Shown here: positions 27,284 through 37,500 of the stretch, in pieces
Numbering within the stretch: position 1 is the stretch's first letter
Layout: every line of letters begins with the position of its first letter
Notes under the pieces: generated by a model
What the model was told of the DNA's origin: nothing
Databases searched by the model: none
What the model saw: only the letters and a program-made list of their open reading frames with translations
Translations under genes and position numbers: made by a program
NCBI GenBank assembly: GCA_964343195.1
Contig: CAYFIR010000013.1
Location: 1-64,000, forward strand
From: CAYVAP01 sp964343195
GTDB lineage: Bacteria; Bacteroidota; Bacteroidia; J057
DNA: 64,000 nt
Reading direction: 5' to 3'

Positions 27284-30200
27284 TCAGTTCATCTTCTTCA
27301 CATTCAGGCTTGCGGCATAGTCACCGGCCTGCATGCGGATGAAGTAAACGCCTTCGCTTACCTCGACTCCAGAGGCATTGCGGCCGTCCCACTCCAGTTC
27401 ATGTGCGCCAGCGGCGTAGGTGCCGCGGAAGCTCCGTACTACCTGACCGACCGAGTTGTAGATCTCGATGGCTACTTCCTCACGCTGTCCCAGTGAGAAG
27501 TGAAGGGTAGTCGATACATCAAATGGGTTGGGCACGTTGCGTGACAGGCCATATCCTGACATCTGTCCGCCGCCGATGTTGGTTGCAGAGCCGACCGTTA
27601 CTTTGCCAGCTTCAGACTTAACGGCTACTTCTTCTTCCTGATCGTTCACAGCCATGCTCCGCGTCAGAGAAGAGTTGATGCTCAGGTCGCTGCTTGCCCC
27701 CATCTCCCCTACTACACGGAAGACCAGCTCAAAGGCTACCGCGTCGTCGTTCAGGCTTACTGAGCCCCCGCTCATGTCAACCCAGGCGGTAGTCAGGTGA
27801 CCGTTTAGCACCTCATGCTCGCCATAAAGTCCCTCTAGCGCCACGTCGTTTACTGCCTCAAAGGACAGAACCGAAGGATCCCAATTAAGGGTGTACTGGT
27901 AACCCGAGATTGACGCAAAGTCACGCACCCGAACCGGTATGGTGATCACCGCACCTGGCGCGGCTACCTGCTCCTCCATCGAGAAGTACACTTCTCCCTC
28001 TGGGGCTCCGGTACGCATGGGGTTCAGGTCCCAGCTGAAGTTCACATCGCCCAGTTTCACCCCGGTGAAGTCCTGACCGGTCAGCACACCCTGGTCACCT
28101 GAGTAGGTGCGACGGGTGTCAAAGCTCCAGGGATTCGCAGGATCAGCGAATACGTAGTCCGTGGGGATAAATACCCAGCTGGTGCCAGTGGCTCCGGTGT
28201 TCGGATCCTTCAGCGAGGGAAGGACCCCAATCGCATAGCTCGCGACACTGATCGCATCCACAATGTTCACTCCGTTTGAGTTGTCCACATCCGCGGCGAT
28301 CAGCTCCCACTGATTGCTAAATGGATTGCTCTGCAGGAAGTGGCGCAGGATACGTACCGCATCGGCTACGTTTACTCCCGCTGCCCCGTCATTGCTCTTG
28401 CTGCCTCCGATCTCGAAGGTAGCGTTACAGGGAGGAACCAGGAAGTCAAAGCTTGTTCCGGTTTGGGTTCCCGTTACATCGCCGCTGATGTCAAAGACCG
28501 TGTTCACGATTGGGGTTCCGATGGAGGTCTGGGCAGCACCCGAAATGCTGACCACAGGGGCATTCTCTACCGTGATCGTTGCCGTCACGGTGCCTTCATT
28601 ACCGTTCACATCCTCTACTGACAGGGTTACCTGCTGTGCGCCAAGGGTGCTACAGTCAAAGGTATTGGGCGTGACGGAACGGGTAGCCAGGTCAAGGCCA
28701 CAGTTGTCGCGGGTGCCAGTAGTCGGGTCCATGTCAAAGATGTCCCCGACGGTCAGTGTGCCGTTGCCACTCGCATCTAACTGGATGGTCACGTTGCTGA
28801 GGGCTACCACGGTAGGCAGTTCTGTATCGTTCACGACGATGTCAAAGCTACAGGTGCTCGTGTTGCCAGCGTTATCGGTAGCGGTGAACTCAACCGTGGT
28901 GGTTCCTACTGGGAATACATCACCGGATACCAGGCCAGCGGTGGGGACAGAACTGGTCTGCACCACGCTCAGGACTCCATTCGCATCGTTGGCACGGGGG
29001 CCTGATACCGCGCCGATCACAGGGGTAGTATAGGTCACCTCGGCGCCACATACGCCCGCGTCATTGCTCAGGGGAGCTACCGCAGGACAAACGATCTCGG
29101 GACCTTCGGTATCCACGATTACCTCCGTACCGTCGGTGGTCACCGTCGCCTGGGTCTGGTTGCCATACTGGTCTTCAACCGTGATCACGAAGGTAACCGT
29201 ACCATCGTCTCCGGTCGCGATCACTTCCCTGGTCGCTGTCCAGCTAGTGCCACTACCACCGATCACGACCGGGTTGGTGCCACCTTTGGTCATGCTCACA
29301 TCAGGAGTTACCGCGGGAGCTACATCCGTTGTGAAGGTCAGGGTGATGTCATCTCCCAGGGTCGCCAGTGAGTTGTCATTGGCGTTGTTGCTGGCGATCG
29401 TCACCGTCACAATTTCAGGACCGGAAGCGTCGATGGTCACGCCTCCATTGCTTACCGTAGGCGTCTCCAGTGCAGGATTGGCAGGATTAGTGTTGTAACC
29501 CAGGGCCGTCGTAGAACCATCTATTTCCACATCGGCTACATCGCCGTCAGCTACTGCGGGAGGAAGTGCCACTTCGAAGGTGATTTCCATGATGACTTCA
29601 TCATCAGCCAGGGTCTCAGTTCCCCCTAATAACTCAAACCAGCCAAAGGTAATGGAGTTAGAGGGTACGGTACCGGTTCCAGGCTCTCCAAAGATGAAGG
29701 TAGGATTTAACGGATCTGGCACCAGGGTGCCGTTGGGGCTGGAGACTGACTGGTAAATCAATCGGGTGTTGTCAAAGACTATGGTACCCTGAAGTCCTGC
29801 GATGTCGGTGAAGTTGTTGACAGTAACGGGGACGGTAACGGTGTTGCCTGGGCCGGCGACTTCGTTGCCTACTACGAGGTCGAGGGGGTTCTGAGGGGTG
29901 AAGTTGACCGATCTTACAGACACATCACCTGGATTGGGGAAGTCAGGCACCACTTCAAAACCATTTGGAACTCCATTTTGGGTATTAAAGGCTCCACTCA
30001 CAAGATCAGTTCCATTACCGCTAATAATGGTAAATACATCACTCGCGGCTGGGGTGAAAGAACCAAAATTTAGGTTTAATACGCTACCTGCACCAAGGGA
30101 AGTAGAGCCACCGACTGTCTGCTGATCGTAATCCGTACAAGCGGTTGTGCCACTGATATTGACATCTAATGTACCATTTACCTGGAAGTCAGAAGCAGTT

Positions 30201-32155
30201 ATATCGAGACAGGCATCTGGCCCCAAAGTACCTGCAGCAGCAATACCGAAAGTACCTGCTCCAGCACTAATGCTACCTTCACCTTGAATGGTTCCAGTAA
30301 TTGGCTCGGGGCCGATAATGTCCCCTTCATTGGTGGTGACACCGCTTAATACCAGACTTGCACTACTTCCTTCCATGGTAGCTCCAGCCTTGTTAAGGAC
30401 TGTCCCGGATAGTTCAATAACTCTTCCACTTCCTGCTACCAACAAATTGGCTCCGCCTTCATTGGTGAAAGAACCTGAAAAATCAACCACACCAAATAAG
30501 GCTACGTTGTTCCGAACAGTTCCAAAGTTCACTACATCGGTACTGGCTATCGTTCCACCATTTACAGCTAAAAGATCACCAGTTCCTGAAACTGTGATGG
30601 TTGGTGTACCACTCGTTCCGGTAATATTGGTAGCTCCCACTCCAAAGAATCCATCTACATTGATGTCGCACCCCAGGTTGATATTGGCAACATTTGTGGA
30701 GAGCCTCGCGCCCCAATTTATGGTGATTGAACCACTGCTTTGAATGTTGGTTGTAGGAGCAGGGGAACTACCGTTTCCGATGAGCAGATTGCCAAAACTA
30801 CCTCCAGGATTGCCGTTAATGTTGAGCGTAGCAAACTCAATTGTGAGTCCAGTAGCATCTACGGCATGAGGAGGTACGATTGTTACATCATCGTTGGGCC
30901 CTGGAACATCATTGATGTCCCATGTAGTTGGATCATCCCAATCTCCGCTTTGAACACTGATAAAGGTTTTGGGAGCCGGGGGGTTGTTATCGATGATATA
31001 TACGTCCCCATTAGCAACATCGTAATCAACTACCATCCCCGCTGGGAGGCCATTAACAGTTGAAAATTGATTGTTGGTATTTGAAAGAGTAGCTCCATCA
31101 AGGATTTTATACATTTCACCACCACCAGGCGAAGAGAAAGATCCAAAATTTAGATCCAGGATACTTCCAGGTTGGATGAAAATGGTTCCCCCAACAGTTT
31201 GCTGACCGTAATCAGTACATGCAGCAGGTCCATTTATGTTTACTGCCAATGTACCATCGATACCAAGAGCGGGCACGGTCAAACAGGCATCAGGCCCCAT
31301 GGTAGATCCATTGGCAACATTGATTGTGCTACCGGTAAAGATTCCCGATCCATCAATATCTCCACTCACCACAGATGGATCGTTGATGGTTCCATCATTG
31401 GTAACTGATCCGGTAATAGTGATGTCACTCTGGACAGTTCCCGTAGGGCTCAATGAAGTGATGACACCACCAACCTTGTTCAAGAGGGTGCCGGAAAATG
31501 CAATGTCATTGTATGGCAAAGTCCCTTGACCTGGATTACCAGTTTCAACCAATCCAGTCGATTCATTGACGAAGTTACCTGCAAAAGTATGGGTACCGCC
31601 AAATCCGCCTACTTTCCTGAAAGTGCCAAAGTTGACAAAGTTGACATTGGTATAGGTAACATTGGTATTACTTATGTTATTGACATTAGACATACGTCCA
31701 AGTGCCCCTGCGTTCAGGGTAATCGTAGGAGTTCCGTTGATACCAAGCATGTTGTAGGATCTGATGTCCCATATGGCACTACCCCCGAAAGTAATATCCG
31801 CTTCAAGGTTAATGGTTTCTGAAGTCCAAAGTTCACCATTAACTGTTATGGAAACACCTGAAATGGTTGATGTTGGGGCAGAACTAGCTGTGAAACCACC
31901 AATAGTCAATCGACCATCGATTGTGAGGGTATTAAAACTGAGGGTGGTAGATATTGCCGTAAAATTTGAAATGTTACTGGGTATAACCACATCATCAGCA
32001 GCAGTTGGAACTCCATTCGGTGTCCAGTGCAAGGGATTATCCCAGTTACCATTATTGGACGTAGCCGTTCGCGTTACGGCAAATCCCGTAACCACAAACA
32101 ACAGCCCCACAAGGAGCAGGCTCGTTCGCAGCAAGGTCGATTTCAAGTAATTCAT
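27284..32155 (-). CDS. cohesin- and dockerin-bearing T9SS type A surface protein
   Basis: 1623-aa secreted protein. Signal peptide about 1-27, then two long beta-helix/G8-like sections each opening with a W-x-x-P-x-x-W pattern (NGNWDNPLHWTPNGVP; GDWDDPTTWDINDVPG). A cohesin-like domain lies at about 755-905, then Ig/HYR-like domains. Near 1250-1300 two dockerin-type calcium loops occur (SNDGAAGVNVADAVRIL and DVDNSNGVNIVDAISVA). A second cohesin-like domain (about 1395-1530) and a type A sorting domain (NVPNPFDVSTTLHFSL ... GVYFIRMQ) finish the chain. Having cohesins and a dockerin in one chain would allow self-assembly or joining to the neighbouring cohesin protein; that is inference. An unusual triple repeat lies upstream. 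Confidence 0.9.
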   Translation of the reverse strand: MNYLKSTLLRTSLLLVGLLFVVTGFAVTRTATSNNGNWDNPLHWTPNGVPTAADDVVIPSNISNFTAISTTLSFNTLTIDGRLTIGGFTASSAPTSTISGVSITVNGELWTSETINLEADITFGGSAIWDIRSYNMLGINGTPTITLNAGALGRMSNVNNISNTNVTYTNVNFVNFGTFRKVGGFGGTHTFAGNFVNESTGLVETGNPGQGTLPYNDIAFSGTLLNKVGGVITSLSPTGTVQSDITITGSVTNDGTINDPSVVSGDIDGSGIFTGSTINVANGSTMGPDACLTVPALGIDGTLAVNINGPAACTDYGQQTVGGTIFIQPGSILDLNFGSFSSPGGGEMYKILDGATLSNTNNQFSTVNGLPAGMVVDYDVANGDVYIIDNNPPAPKTFISVQSGDWDDPTTWDINDVPGPNDDVTIVPPHAVDATGLTIEFATLNINGNPGGSFGNLLIGNGSSPAPTTNIQSSGSITINWGARLSTNVANINLGCDINVDGFFGVGATNITGTSGTPTITVSGTGDLLAVNGGTIASTDVVNFGTVRNNVALFGVVDFSGSFTNEGGANLLVAGSGRVIELSGTVLNKAGATMEGSSASLVLSGVTTNEGDIIGPEPITGTIQGEGSISAGAGTFGIAAAGTLGPDACLDITASDFQVNGTLDVNISGTTACTDYDQQTVGGSTSLGAGSVLNLNFGSFTPAASDVFTIISGNGTDLVSGAFNTQNGVPNGFEVVPDFPNPGDVSVRSVNFTPQNPLDLVVGNEVAGPGNTVTVPVTVNNFTDIAGLQGTIVFDNTRLIYQSVSSPNGTLVPDPLNPTFIFGEPGTGTVPSNSITFGWFELLGGTETLADDEVIMEITFEVALPPAVADGDVADVEIDGSTTALGYNTNPANPALETPTVSNGGVTIDASGPEIVTVTIASNNANDNSLATLGDDITLTFTTDVAPAVTPDVSMTKGGTNPVVIGGSGTSWTATREVIATGDDGTVTFVITVEDQYGNQTQATVTTDGTEVIVDTEGPEIVCPAVAPLSNDAGVCGAEVTYTTPVIGAVSGPRANDANGVLSVVQTSSVPTAGLVSGDVFPVGTTTVEFTATDNAGNTSTCSFDIVVNDTELPTVVALSNVTIQLDASGNGTLTVGDIFDMDPTTGTRDNCGLDLATRSVTPNTFDCSTLGAQQVTLSVEDVNGNEGTVTATITVENAPVVSISGAAQTSIGTPIVNTVFDISGDVTGTQTGTSFDFLVPPCNATFEIGGSKSNDGAAGVNVADAVRILRHFLQSNPFSNQWELIAADVDNSNGVNIVDAISVASYAIGVLPSLKDPNTGATGTSWVFIPTDYVFADPANPWSFDTRRTYSGDQGVLTGQDFTGVKLGDVNFSWDLNPMRTGAPEGEVYFSMEEQVAAPGAVITIPVRVRDFASISGYQYTLNWDPSVLSFEAVNDVALEGLYGEHEVLNGHLTTAWVDMSGGSVSLNDDAVAFELVFRVVGEMGASSDLSINSSLTRSMAVNDQEEEVAVKSEAGKVTVGSATNIGGGQMSGYGLSRNVPNPFDVSTTLHFSLGQREEVAIEIYNSVGQVVRSFRGTYAAGAHELEWDGRNASGVEVSEGVYFIRMQAGDYAASLNVKKMN

Positions 32156-32265
32156 GAGTTAATAAGTTAGGGGAATGAAAGGTTAAATAATGGGGTAAGA
32201 ACTTGCCACCTCCACATTTCCCCGCGCGACTCATCGCCATGAAAAATGCCTCCAGATGACACTAT

Positions 32266-32273
32266 CAAACATA
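32266..32273 (-). promoter_or_regulatory. -7 promoter element for the cohesin/dockerin gene
   Basis: Minus-strand TATGTTTG matches TAnnTTTG exactly and lies 111 bases upstream of the ATG. The expected -33 region overlaps the first unit of the triple direct repeat, which suits a promoter that needs an activator. Confidence 0.55.
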
Positions 32274-32287
32274 GGCCATCCGAGGTT

Positions 32288-32350
32288 ACAAAATCCGTCA
32301 ACTTGGTCACATTTTCCGTCAATCACGAGGCAAAATTCGTCAAAAACACC
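32288..32350 (-). promoter_or_regulatory. three direct repeats at exact 21-bp period, LytTR-type operator candidate
   Basis: Units begin at 32288, 32309 and 32330. On the plus strand they share (A/G)CA, three A/T bases, T(C/T)CGTCAA; the invariant core CGTCAA lies at 32296, 32317 and 32338. On the minus strand the core is TTGACG. The 21-bp period equals two helical turns, so the three sites face the same side of DNA. The series ends 14 bases upstream of the TATGTTTG element. LytTR regulators characteristically bind such direct repeats; assignment to the LytTR regulator at 19381-20121 is inference. Confidence 0.65.
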
Positions 32351-32726
32351 CCACAGAGCCCCTATTACATAGCTCTTGCGAAAATCAAGGAGGGTAAGAG
32401 CGGAGTCCCAAAATGATACAACTATCTGATTTTCTCACAAAATGGAACAAACCCAACCCTAATTCTATTCCCTCCCTCTGATTAAAATCAAGCATCAATC
32501 CATCAATTAATCAAGGGATATTCCCGACCCAAAAAGGATTGGTTAAAAAACACTATCCGCCTTCCGCATGAGCGCCCCCTTCATTTTACCCAACATAAAA
32601 GGCTGGTCAATTCTCAGGTTTCCACATGACCAATGTCACCCTATGCGGTGATAGCACCTATATGTAAGATCCTACATCTCGAAGTAACATGATCTCCTAA
32701 TATGTACAGGACATCAACTACTCAAA

Positions 32727-34349
32727 ATGGATCTGCGATATAACGACCTTACTTCCCCTGCCGACCTTCAGGCACATCCCAAGGGGACCGGCCATGTAAG
32801 AAGCCAACATGCCTGCTACGTCAACCTCCTCCCTCCCTGTAACCATGCCTGCCCTGCCGGGGAAAATATCCAGGCATGGCTGGCGCTTGCCCAGGAAGGA
32901 AAGAACGAAGCAGCGTGGAGAGCCCTGACCGAAGACAATCCCCTTCCGTCCGTAATGGGACGAGTTTGCTATCACACCTGCGAAAACGCCTGTAACCGCA
33001 CAGAGATAGACACTCCCGTAAGTATACATGCCGTGGAGCGATTTTTGGGCGATACAGCCCTGACAGAAGACTGGCAGTTTGAAAAAGCCACTCAATCATC
33101 CGGCAAAAAAGTCCTCATCATAGGGGCAGGTCCTTCCGGATTATCTGCGGCTTACCAACTGGCCCGCATGGGACATGAGGTCGAAATCCGGGACGCAGGT
33201 CCAGTTGCTGGAGGGATGATGCACATCGGCATTCCGGCCTATCGCCTGCCTCGCAACATCCTGGATGCGGAAGTCCAGCGCATTGAGAACCTCGGTGTCA
33301 AAATTACCCTCGATCACAAGGTGACCGACTTGTTGAAGGAGAAAGCAGAAGGCGGCTTTGACGCAGTCTTCACTGCTGTGGGGGCACACCTGAGCAAAAA
33401 AATCGACATTCCGCAGCGTGACGCAGGAAAAATCCTCGACGCCATCTCCTTCCTCAAAGACGTGGAAGAAGGCGAGCCTCCCAAACTGGGCCGCCGGGTG
33501 GCCATTTACGGCGGCGGCAACACTGCCATGGATGCAGCCCGAACCGCCAAGCGTCTGGGGTATGAGCCATTGATCATCTACCGCCGCGACCGCGATCACA
33601 TGCCTGCCCACGACTTCGAAGCAGACGAAGCCATGGCCGAAGGGGTAAAAATCAACTGGTTGCGAACCATCACCGAGATCGACGAGACCCAGTTCAAGGT
33701 AGAGGTGATGGAATTGAACGAAAAGGGCAAACCTGTACCTACCGGAAAATTCGAAACACTGGAAGCCGATTCGCTGATCCTGGCTTTGGGACAAAATGCA
33801 GAAACCGCCTTCCTAAAAGACATCCCAGGAATCGAATTCGAATGGGACACCGTCAAGGTCGGCCCCGACATGCAGACTGGCGCACCCGGCATCTTTGCAG
33901 GTGGCGATATGGCACCTGGTGAACGAACCGTTACCGTTGCCATCGGTCATGGTAAGAAAGCCGCTCGACATATTGATGCGTACCTCAGAGGGACATCCTA
34001 TGAGAAGCTTCCCAAAAATCCGGTTGTGGGCTTCGAGCGTCTGCACGTTTGGTACAAAACCAACGCACCGCAGTCCACTCAACCGGTCAAGCCAGTAGCG
34101 GAGAGGGTAACCGACTTCACCGAAATCATGTCCGGCCTCAGCGCCAAAGACGCCCGGTACGAAGCCAAGCGCTGCCTATCCTGTGGCAACTGCTTCGAAT
34201 GTGACGCCTGCTATGCGGCCTGTCCGGAGGATGCCATCATCAAGCTAGGCCCTGGCAAGAAGTATAAAATTGATCTCGAGAAGTGTACCGGCTGTGCCGT
34301 CTGTTACGAGCAGTGTCCATGCCATGCGATTGAAATGGAGGAAGACTAG
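32727..34349 (+). CDS. GltD/PreT-like NAD(P)-binding iron-sulfur flavoprotein
   Basis: 540-aa oxidoreductase. The N-terminal domain carries the cysteine pattern of glutamate synthase small subunits (CNHACPAGENI, VCYHTCENACNR); an FAD Rossmann motif follows (IIGAGPSGLSAAYQLARMG), then an NAD(P) motif (AIYGGGNTAMDAARTAKRLG). The C-terminus adds a ferredoxin domain with two cysteine clusters (CLSCGNCFECDACYAACP and CTGCAVCYEQCP). This architecture transfers electrons between NAD(P)H and ferredoxin-type partners. The next genes, pyruvate:ferredoxin oxidoreductase and a dihydroorotate-dehydrogenase-like protein, suggest that it recycles reduced carriers from PFOR, or works with the DHOD-like protein as PreT works with PreA. 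Partner choice is inference. Start ATG 32727. Confidence 0.88.
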   Translation: MDLRYNDLTSPADLQAHPKGTGHVRSQHACYVNLLPPCNHACPAGENIQAWLALAQEGKNEAAWRALTEDNPLPSVMGRVCYHTCENACNRTEIDTPVSIHAVERFLGDTALTEDWQFEKATQSSGKKVLIIGAGPSGLSAAYQLARMGHEVEIRDAGPVAGGMMHIGIPAYRLPRNILDAEVQRIENLGVKITLDHKVTDLLKEKAEGGFDAVFTAVGAHLSKKIDIPQRDAGKILDAISFLKDVEEGEPPKLGRRVAIYGGGNTAMDAARTAKRLGYEPLIIYRRDRDHMPAHDFEADEAMAEGVKINWLRTITEIDETQFKVEVMELNEKGKPVPTGKFETLEADSLILALGQNAETAFLKDIPGIEFEWDTVKVGPDMQTGAPGIFAGGDMAPGERTVTVAIGHGKKAARHIDAYLRGTSYEKLPKNPVVGFERLHVWYKTNAPQSTQPVKPVAERVTDFTEIMSGLSAKDARYEAKRCLSCGNCFECDACYAACPEDAIIKLGPGKKYKIDLEKCTGCAVCYEQCPCHAIEMEED

Positions 34350-34382
34350 AAGAAAGACCGCTGCGCTGCGAGAGGTCAGACC

Positions 34383-34407
34383 GTTCAGGCGCTTCCATCG
34401 CCTGAAC
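34383..34407. repeat. intergenic hairpin upstream of PFOR gene
   Basis: Perfect 9-base arms (GTTCAGGCG and CGCCTGAAC) with a 7-base loop lie in the 177-bp space between the flavoprotein and PFOR genes. No T-run follows, so it is not a standard terminator; it could be an mRNA-processing or leader structure. Confidence 0.45.
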
Positions 34408-34526
34408 TGCGAGAAGCGAGACAAGAAGCGAAGAGCCTATTCTACTTTCTGACTTCTGACCGCAAAGCAGTCTGACTTCTATCCTCATTCTTCCTCAACA
34501 TCTCATCTCTCAACATTCAGGAACAA

Positions 34527-37500
34527 ATGAACGACCAACATACATACGCCACCATAGACGGGAACGAAGCCGCCGCCCACGTAGCCTTCAGGGTCAACGA
34601 GGTGTGCGCCATTTATCCCATTACCCCTTCCTCTCCCATGGCTGAACTAGCGGATGCCTGGGCTGCGAAGGGCATGAAGAACATCTTTGGCACAACGCCA
34701 GAGGTAGTCGAAATGCAAAGCGAAGCAGGGGCCGCTGGAGCGGTTCACGGTTCGCTACAGGCTGGTGCACTCACCACGACCTTTACCGCTTCTCAGGGCC
34801 TGATGCTGATGGTGCCCAATATGTACAAGATCGCAGGGGAACTGACTCCGGCGGTCTTTCACGTAGCAGCCCGGTCGCTGGCTGCGCAGGCACTGTCTAT
34901 CTTTGGCGATCACTCCGATGTGATGGCCACCCGCTCCACGGGTTTTGCCCTGCTGGCCTCCAGTTCGGTGCAGGAAGCACACGACATGGCCCTGATTGCC
35001 CAGGTCTCAACCTTGCAGAGCCGGACGCCCTTCCTGCATTTCTTTGACGGATTCCGGACTTCCCATGAAGTTTCCAAAATAGAGCTGATCCCCGACGAGG
35101 TCATCCGTAACATGATCAGGGACGAATGGGTCATCGCCCACCGTGAACGCGCCCTCAATCCCGACAATCCCTTCATCCGGGGTACCGCTCAAAACCCGGA
35201 CGTGTACTTCCAGGCCCGGGAAACGGTCAATCCATTCTACGACAAAACTCCCGGCATTGTCCAGGCGGCCCTGGATCAGTTCGCAGAGCTGACCGGCAGG
35301 GAATATGGCCTCTTCGAATACCATGGCCATCCCGAAGCCGAGCGGGTCATGATCATCATGGCCTCCGGCTCTGAGACAGCTGTGCAAACGGCCGAACACC
35401 TGGCTGCTCAGGGCGAAAAGGTCGGAGTATTGAAAGTACGACTGTATCGCCCCTTCTCCTGGGAGCATTTCATCGATGCCCTGCCCAGGACTGCGAAAAC
35501 CATCGCCGTGATGGACCGCACCAAGGAACCGGGTTCCACTGGAGAACCCCTTTACCTCGACGTGATCGCAACGCTGACCGAGGCCATCACAGCCGGAAAA
35601 TGGGGCCAAATGCCCCGTGTTACGGGTGGGCGCTATGGCCTTTCGTCCAAGGAATTTACGCCTGCGATGGTGAAAGGCGTATTTGACGAACTCCGCAAGG
35701 AGCAGCCCAAAAATCACTTCACCGTGGGCATACAGGACGATGTTACCCACACCAGCATCGACTACGATCCTACCTTCATCATTCACCCCGAGGGAGAAAC
35801 CCGCGCGGTATTCTTTGGTCTCGGGTCGGATGGCACCGTCGGCGCCAACAAAAACTCGATCAAGATCATTGGGGGCAACGGCGATGTCTATGCCCAGGGC
35901 TACTTCGTCTATGACTCCAAGAAATCCGGTGCCCAGACTGTGTCGCACCTGCGCTTTGGCCCCCAACCCATTCGCTCGCCATATTTGATCGATACAGCCA
36001 ATTTCGTGGCCTGCCATCAGTTTGGATTTATGAGCAAAACCGACGTGCTCAAATACGCCGAACCAGGAGCGATCTTCCTGCTCAATAGTCCTTATGGTGC
36101 GGATGAGGTTTGGGACAAATTGCCTTTGCCTGCCCAGCAGCAGGTCCAGGATAAAAAGCTCAGGTTTTATGTAATCGATGCGTCCATTGTCGCCAAAGAA
36201 ACGGGCATGGGACAGCGCATCAATACCATCATGCAAGCCTGTTTCTTTGGACTGTCTGGCGTCTTGCCTAAGGATGAAGCCATCGTCCAGATCAAAAAAG
36301 CCATTGAAAAGACCTATTACACCAAGGGCAAGGCCATCATCCAGCAAAACTTCAATGCGGTGGATCAGGCTTTGGCCCACGTGTATGAAGTGAAAGTTCC
36401 CGAGGCCCTTACCGCCCAAAATGGCATGCGCAACTGGGCTCCCGATGCGGCACCGGACTTCGTCAAAAATGTAACCGCACGCATCATGGCGGGACAGGGC
36501 GATGACCTGCCCGTGAGTGCTTTCCCTGTGGATGGCACCTACCCCAGCGGGACCACCAAGTGGGAAAAACGCGACATCGCTGCTTCCATTCCGGTTTGGG
36601 ATCCAGAAGTCTGTGTGCAGTGTGGCAACTGTGCCTTTGTCTGCCCCCACAGCGTGATTCGTGCCAAATTCTACCACGAAAACCACCTGGAGGAAGCTCA
36701 TGAAGGATTCCCTGCGGCTGATATTTCCGCCAAAGGTTTCCCTGAAACCAAGTACACGCTCCAGGTGTACGGTGAAGATTGTACTGGCTGCAACCTCTGC
36801 GAAGAGGCTTGCCCAGCTTTCAGCCTGACCGAAAGCGGTAAAAAAGCCATCAACCTGGTACCCAAAACGACAGAGCTAATTGAGGAGAATAAGAAAGATG
36901 TCGAGTTCTTCAAAACCCTGCCGCTCAATGACCGCAGCAGCATCGACTTTGGTTCTGTGCGAGGGACCCAATACCTGGAACCCCTATTTGAGTTCTCTGG
37001 TGCCTGCGCAGGTTGTGGCGAGACGCCCTACTTGCGTCTGCTGAGCCAGCTATTCGGCGACCGACTGATCGTGGCCAACGCGACTGGTTGTTCATCCATC
37101 TACGGCGGCAACCTGCCTACTACCCCCTGGACCAAGAACAAGGAAGGCCGAGGCCCAGCCTGGTCCAACTCCCTCTTTGAGGACAATGCGGAATTCGGTC
37201 TGGGAATGCGGGTAAGTGCTGACAAGCATTTGGCTATTGCCTACGAATTGCTGGATGAATTCAAGAATGACCTGGGTGAAGAAGCCGTTGAGCTTCTGAA
37301 GAATGCCCCACAATCCACGGAATCCCAGATCAAAACCCAGCGGGAACGGGTGGGAGCGCTGAAAACCTTCCTGCTCAAAAATGAACGCCCCGAAGCCAAA
37401 CACCTCCTATCCGTGGCAGACCATCTGGTACGCCGCAGCATCTGGCTGGTAGGGGGCGATGGATGGGCCTATGACATCGGGTCATCTGGCCTGGACCACG

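Larger units (their letters stand above)
32156..32726. other. 571-bp divergent intergenic region with regulatory signals
   Basis: No gene was recognised. It separates the minus-strand adhesin gene from the plus-strand redox cluster. It holds an exact TAnnTTTG element and three 21-bp-spaced direct repeats near the adhesin side (separate entries). Nearer the redox side are two short imperfect palindromes, TCACC-CTATGC-GGTGA and ATGTA-AGATCC-TACAT, of unknown meaning. Confidence 0.6.

Noticed and set aside
32640..32680. Short palindromes TCACC-CTATGC-GGTGA and ATGTA-AGATCC-TACAT before the redox cluster
   Set aside because: Arms of five bases are expected by chance in this much sequence, and neither matches a regulator site that I can name.
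35007..36701. A 564-codon open frame antisense to the PFOR gene
   Set aside because: It mirrors the codon pattern of the PFOR gene on the other strand and has low-complexity, family-less sequence; the PFOR reading is complete and conserved.
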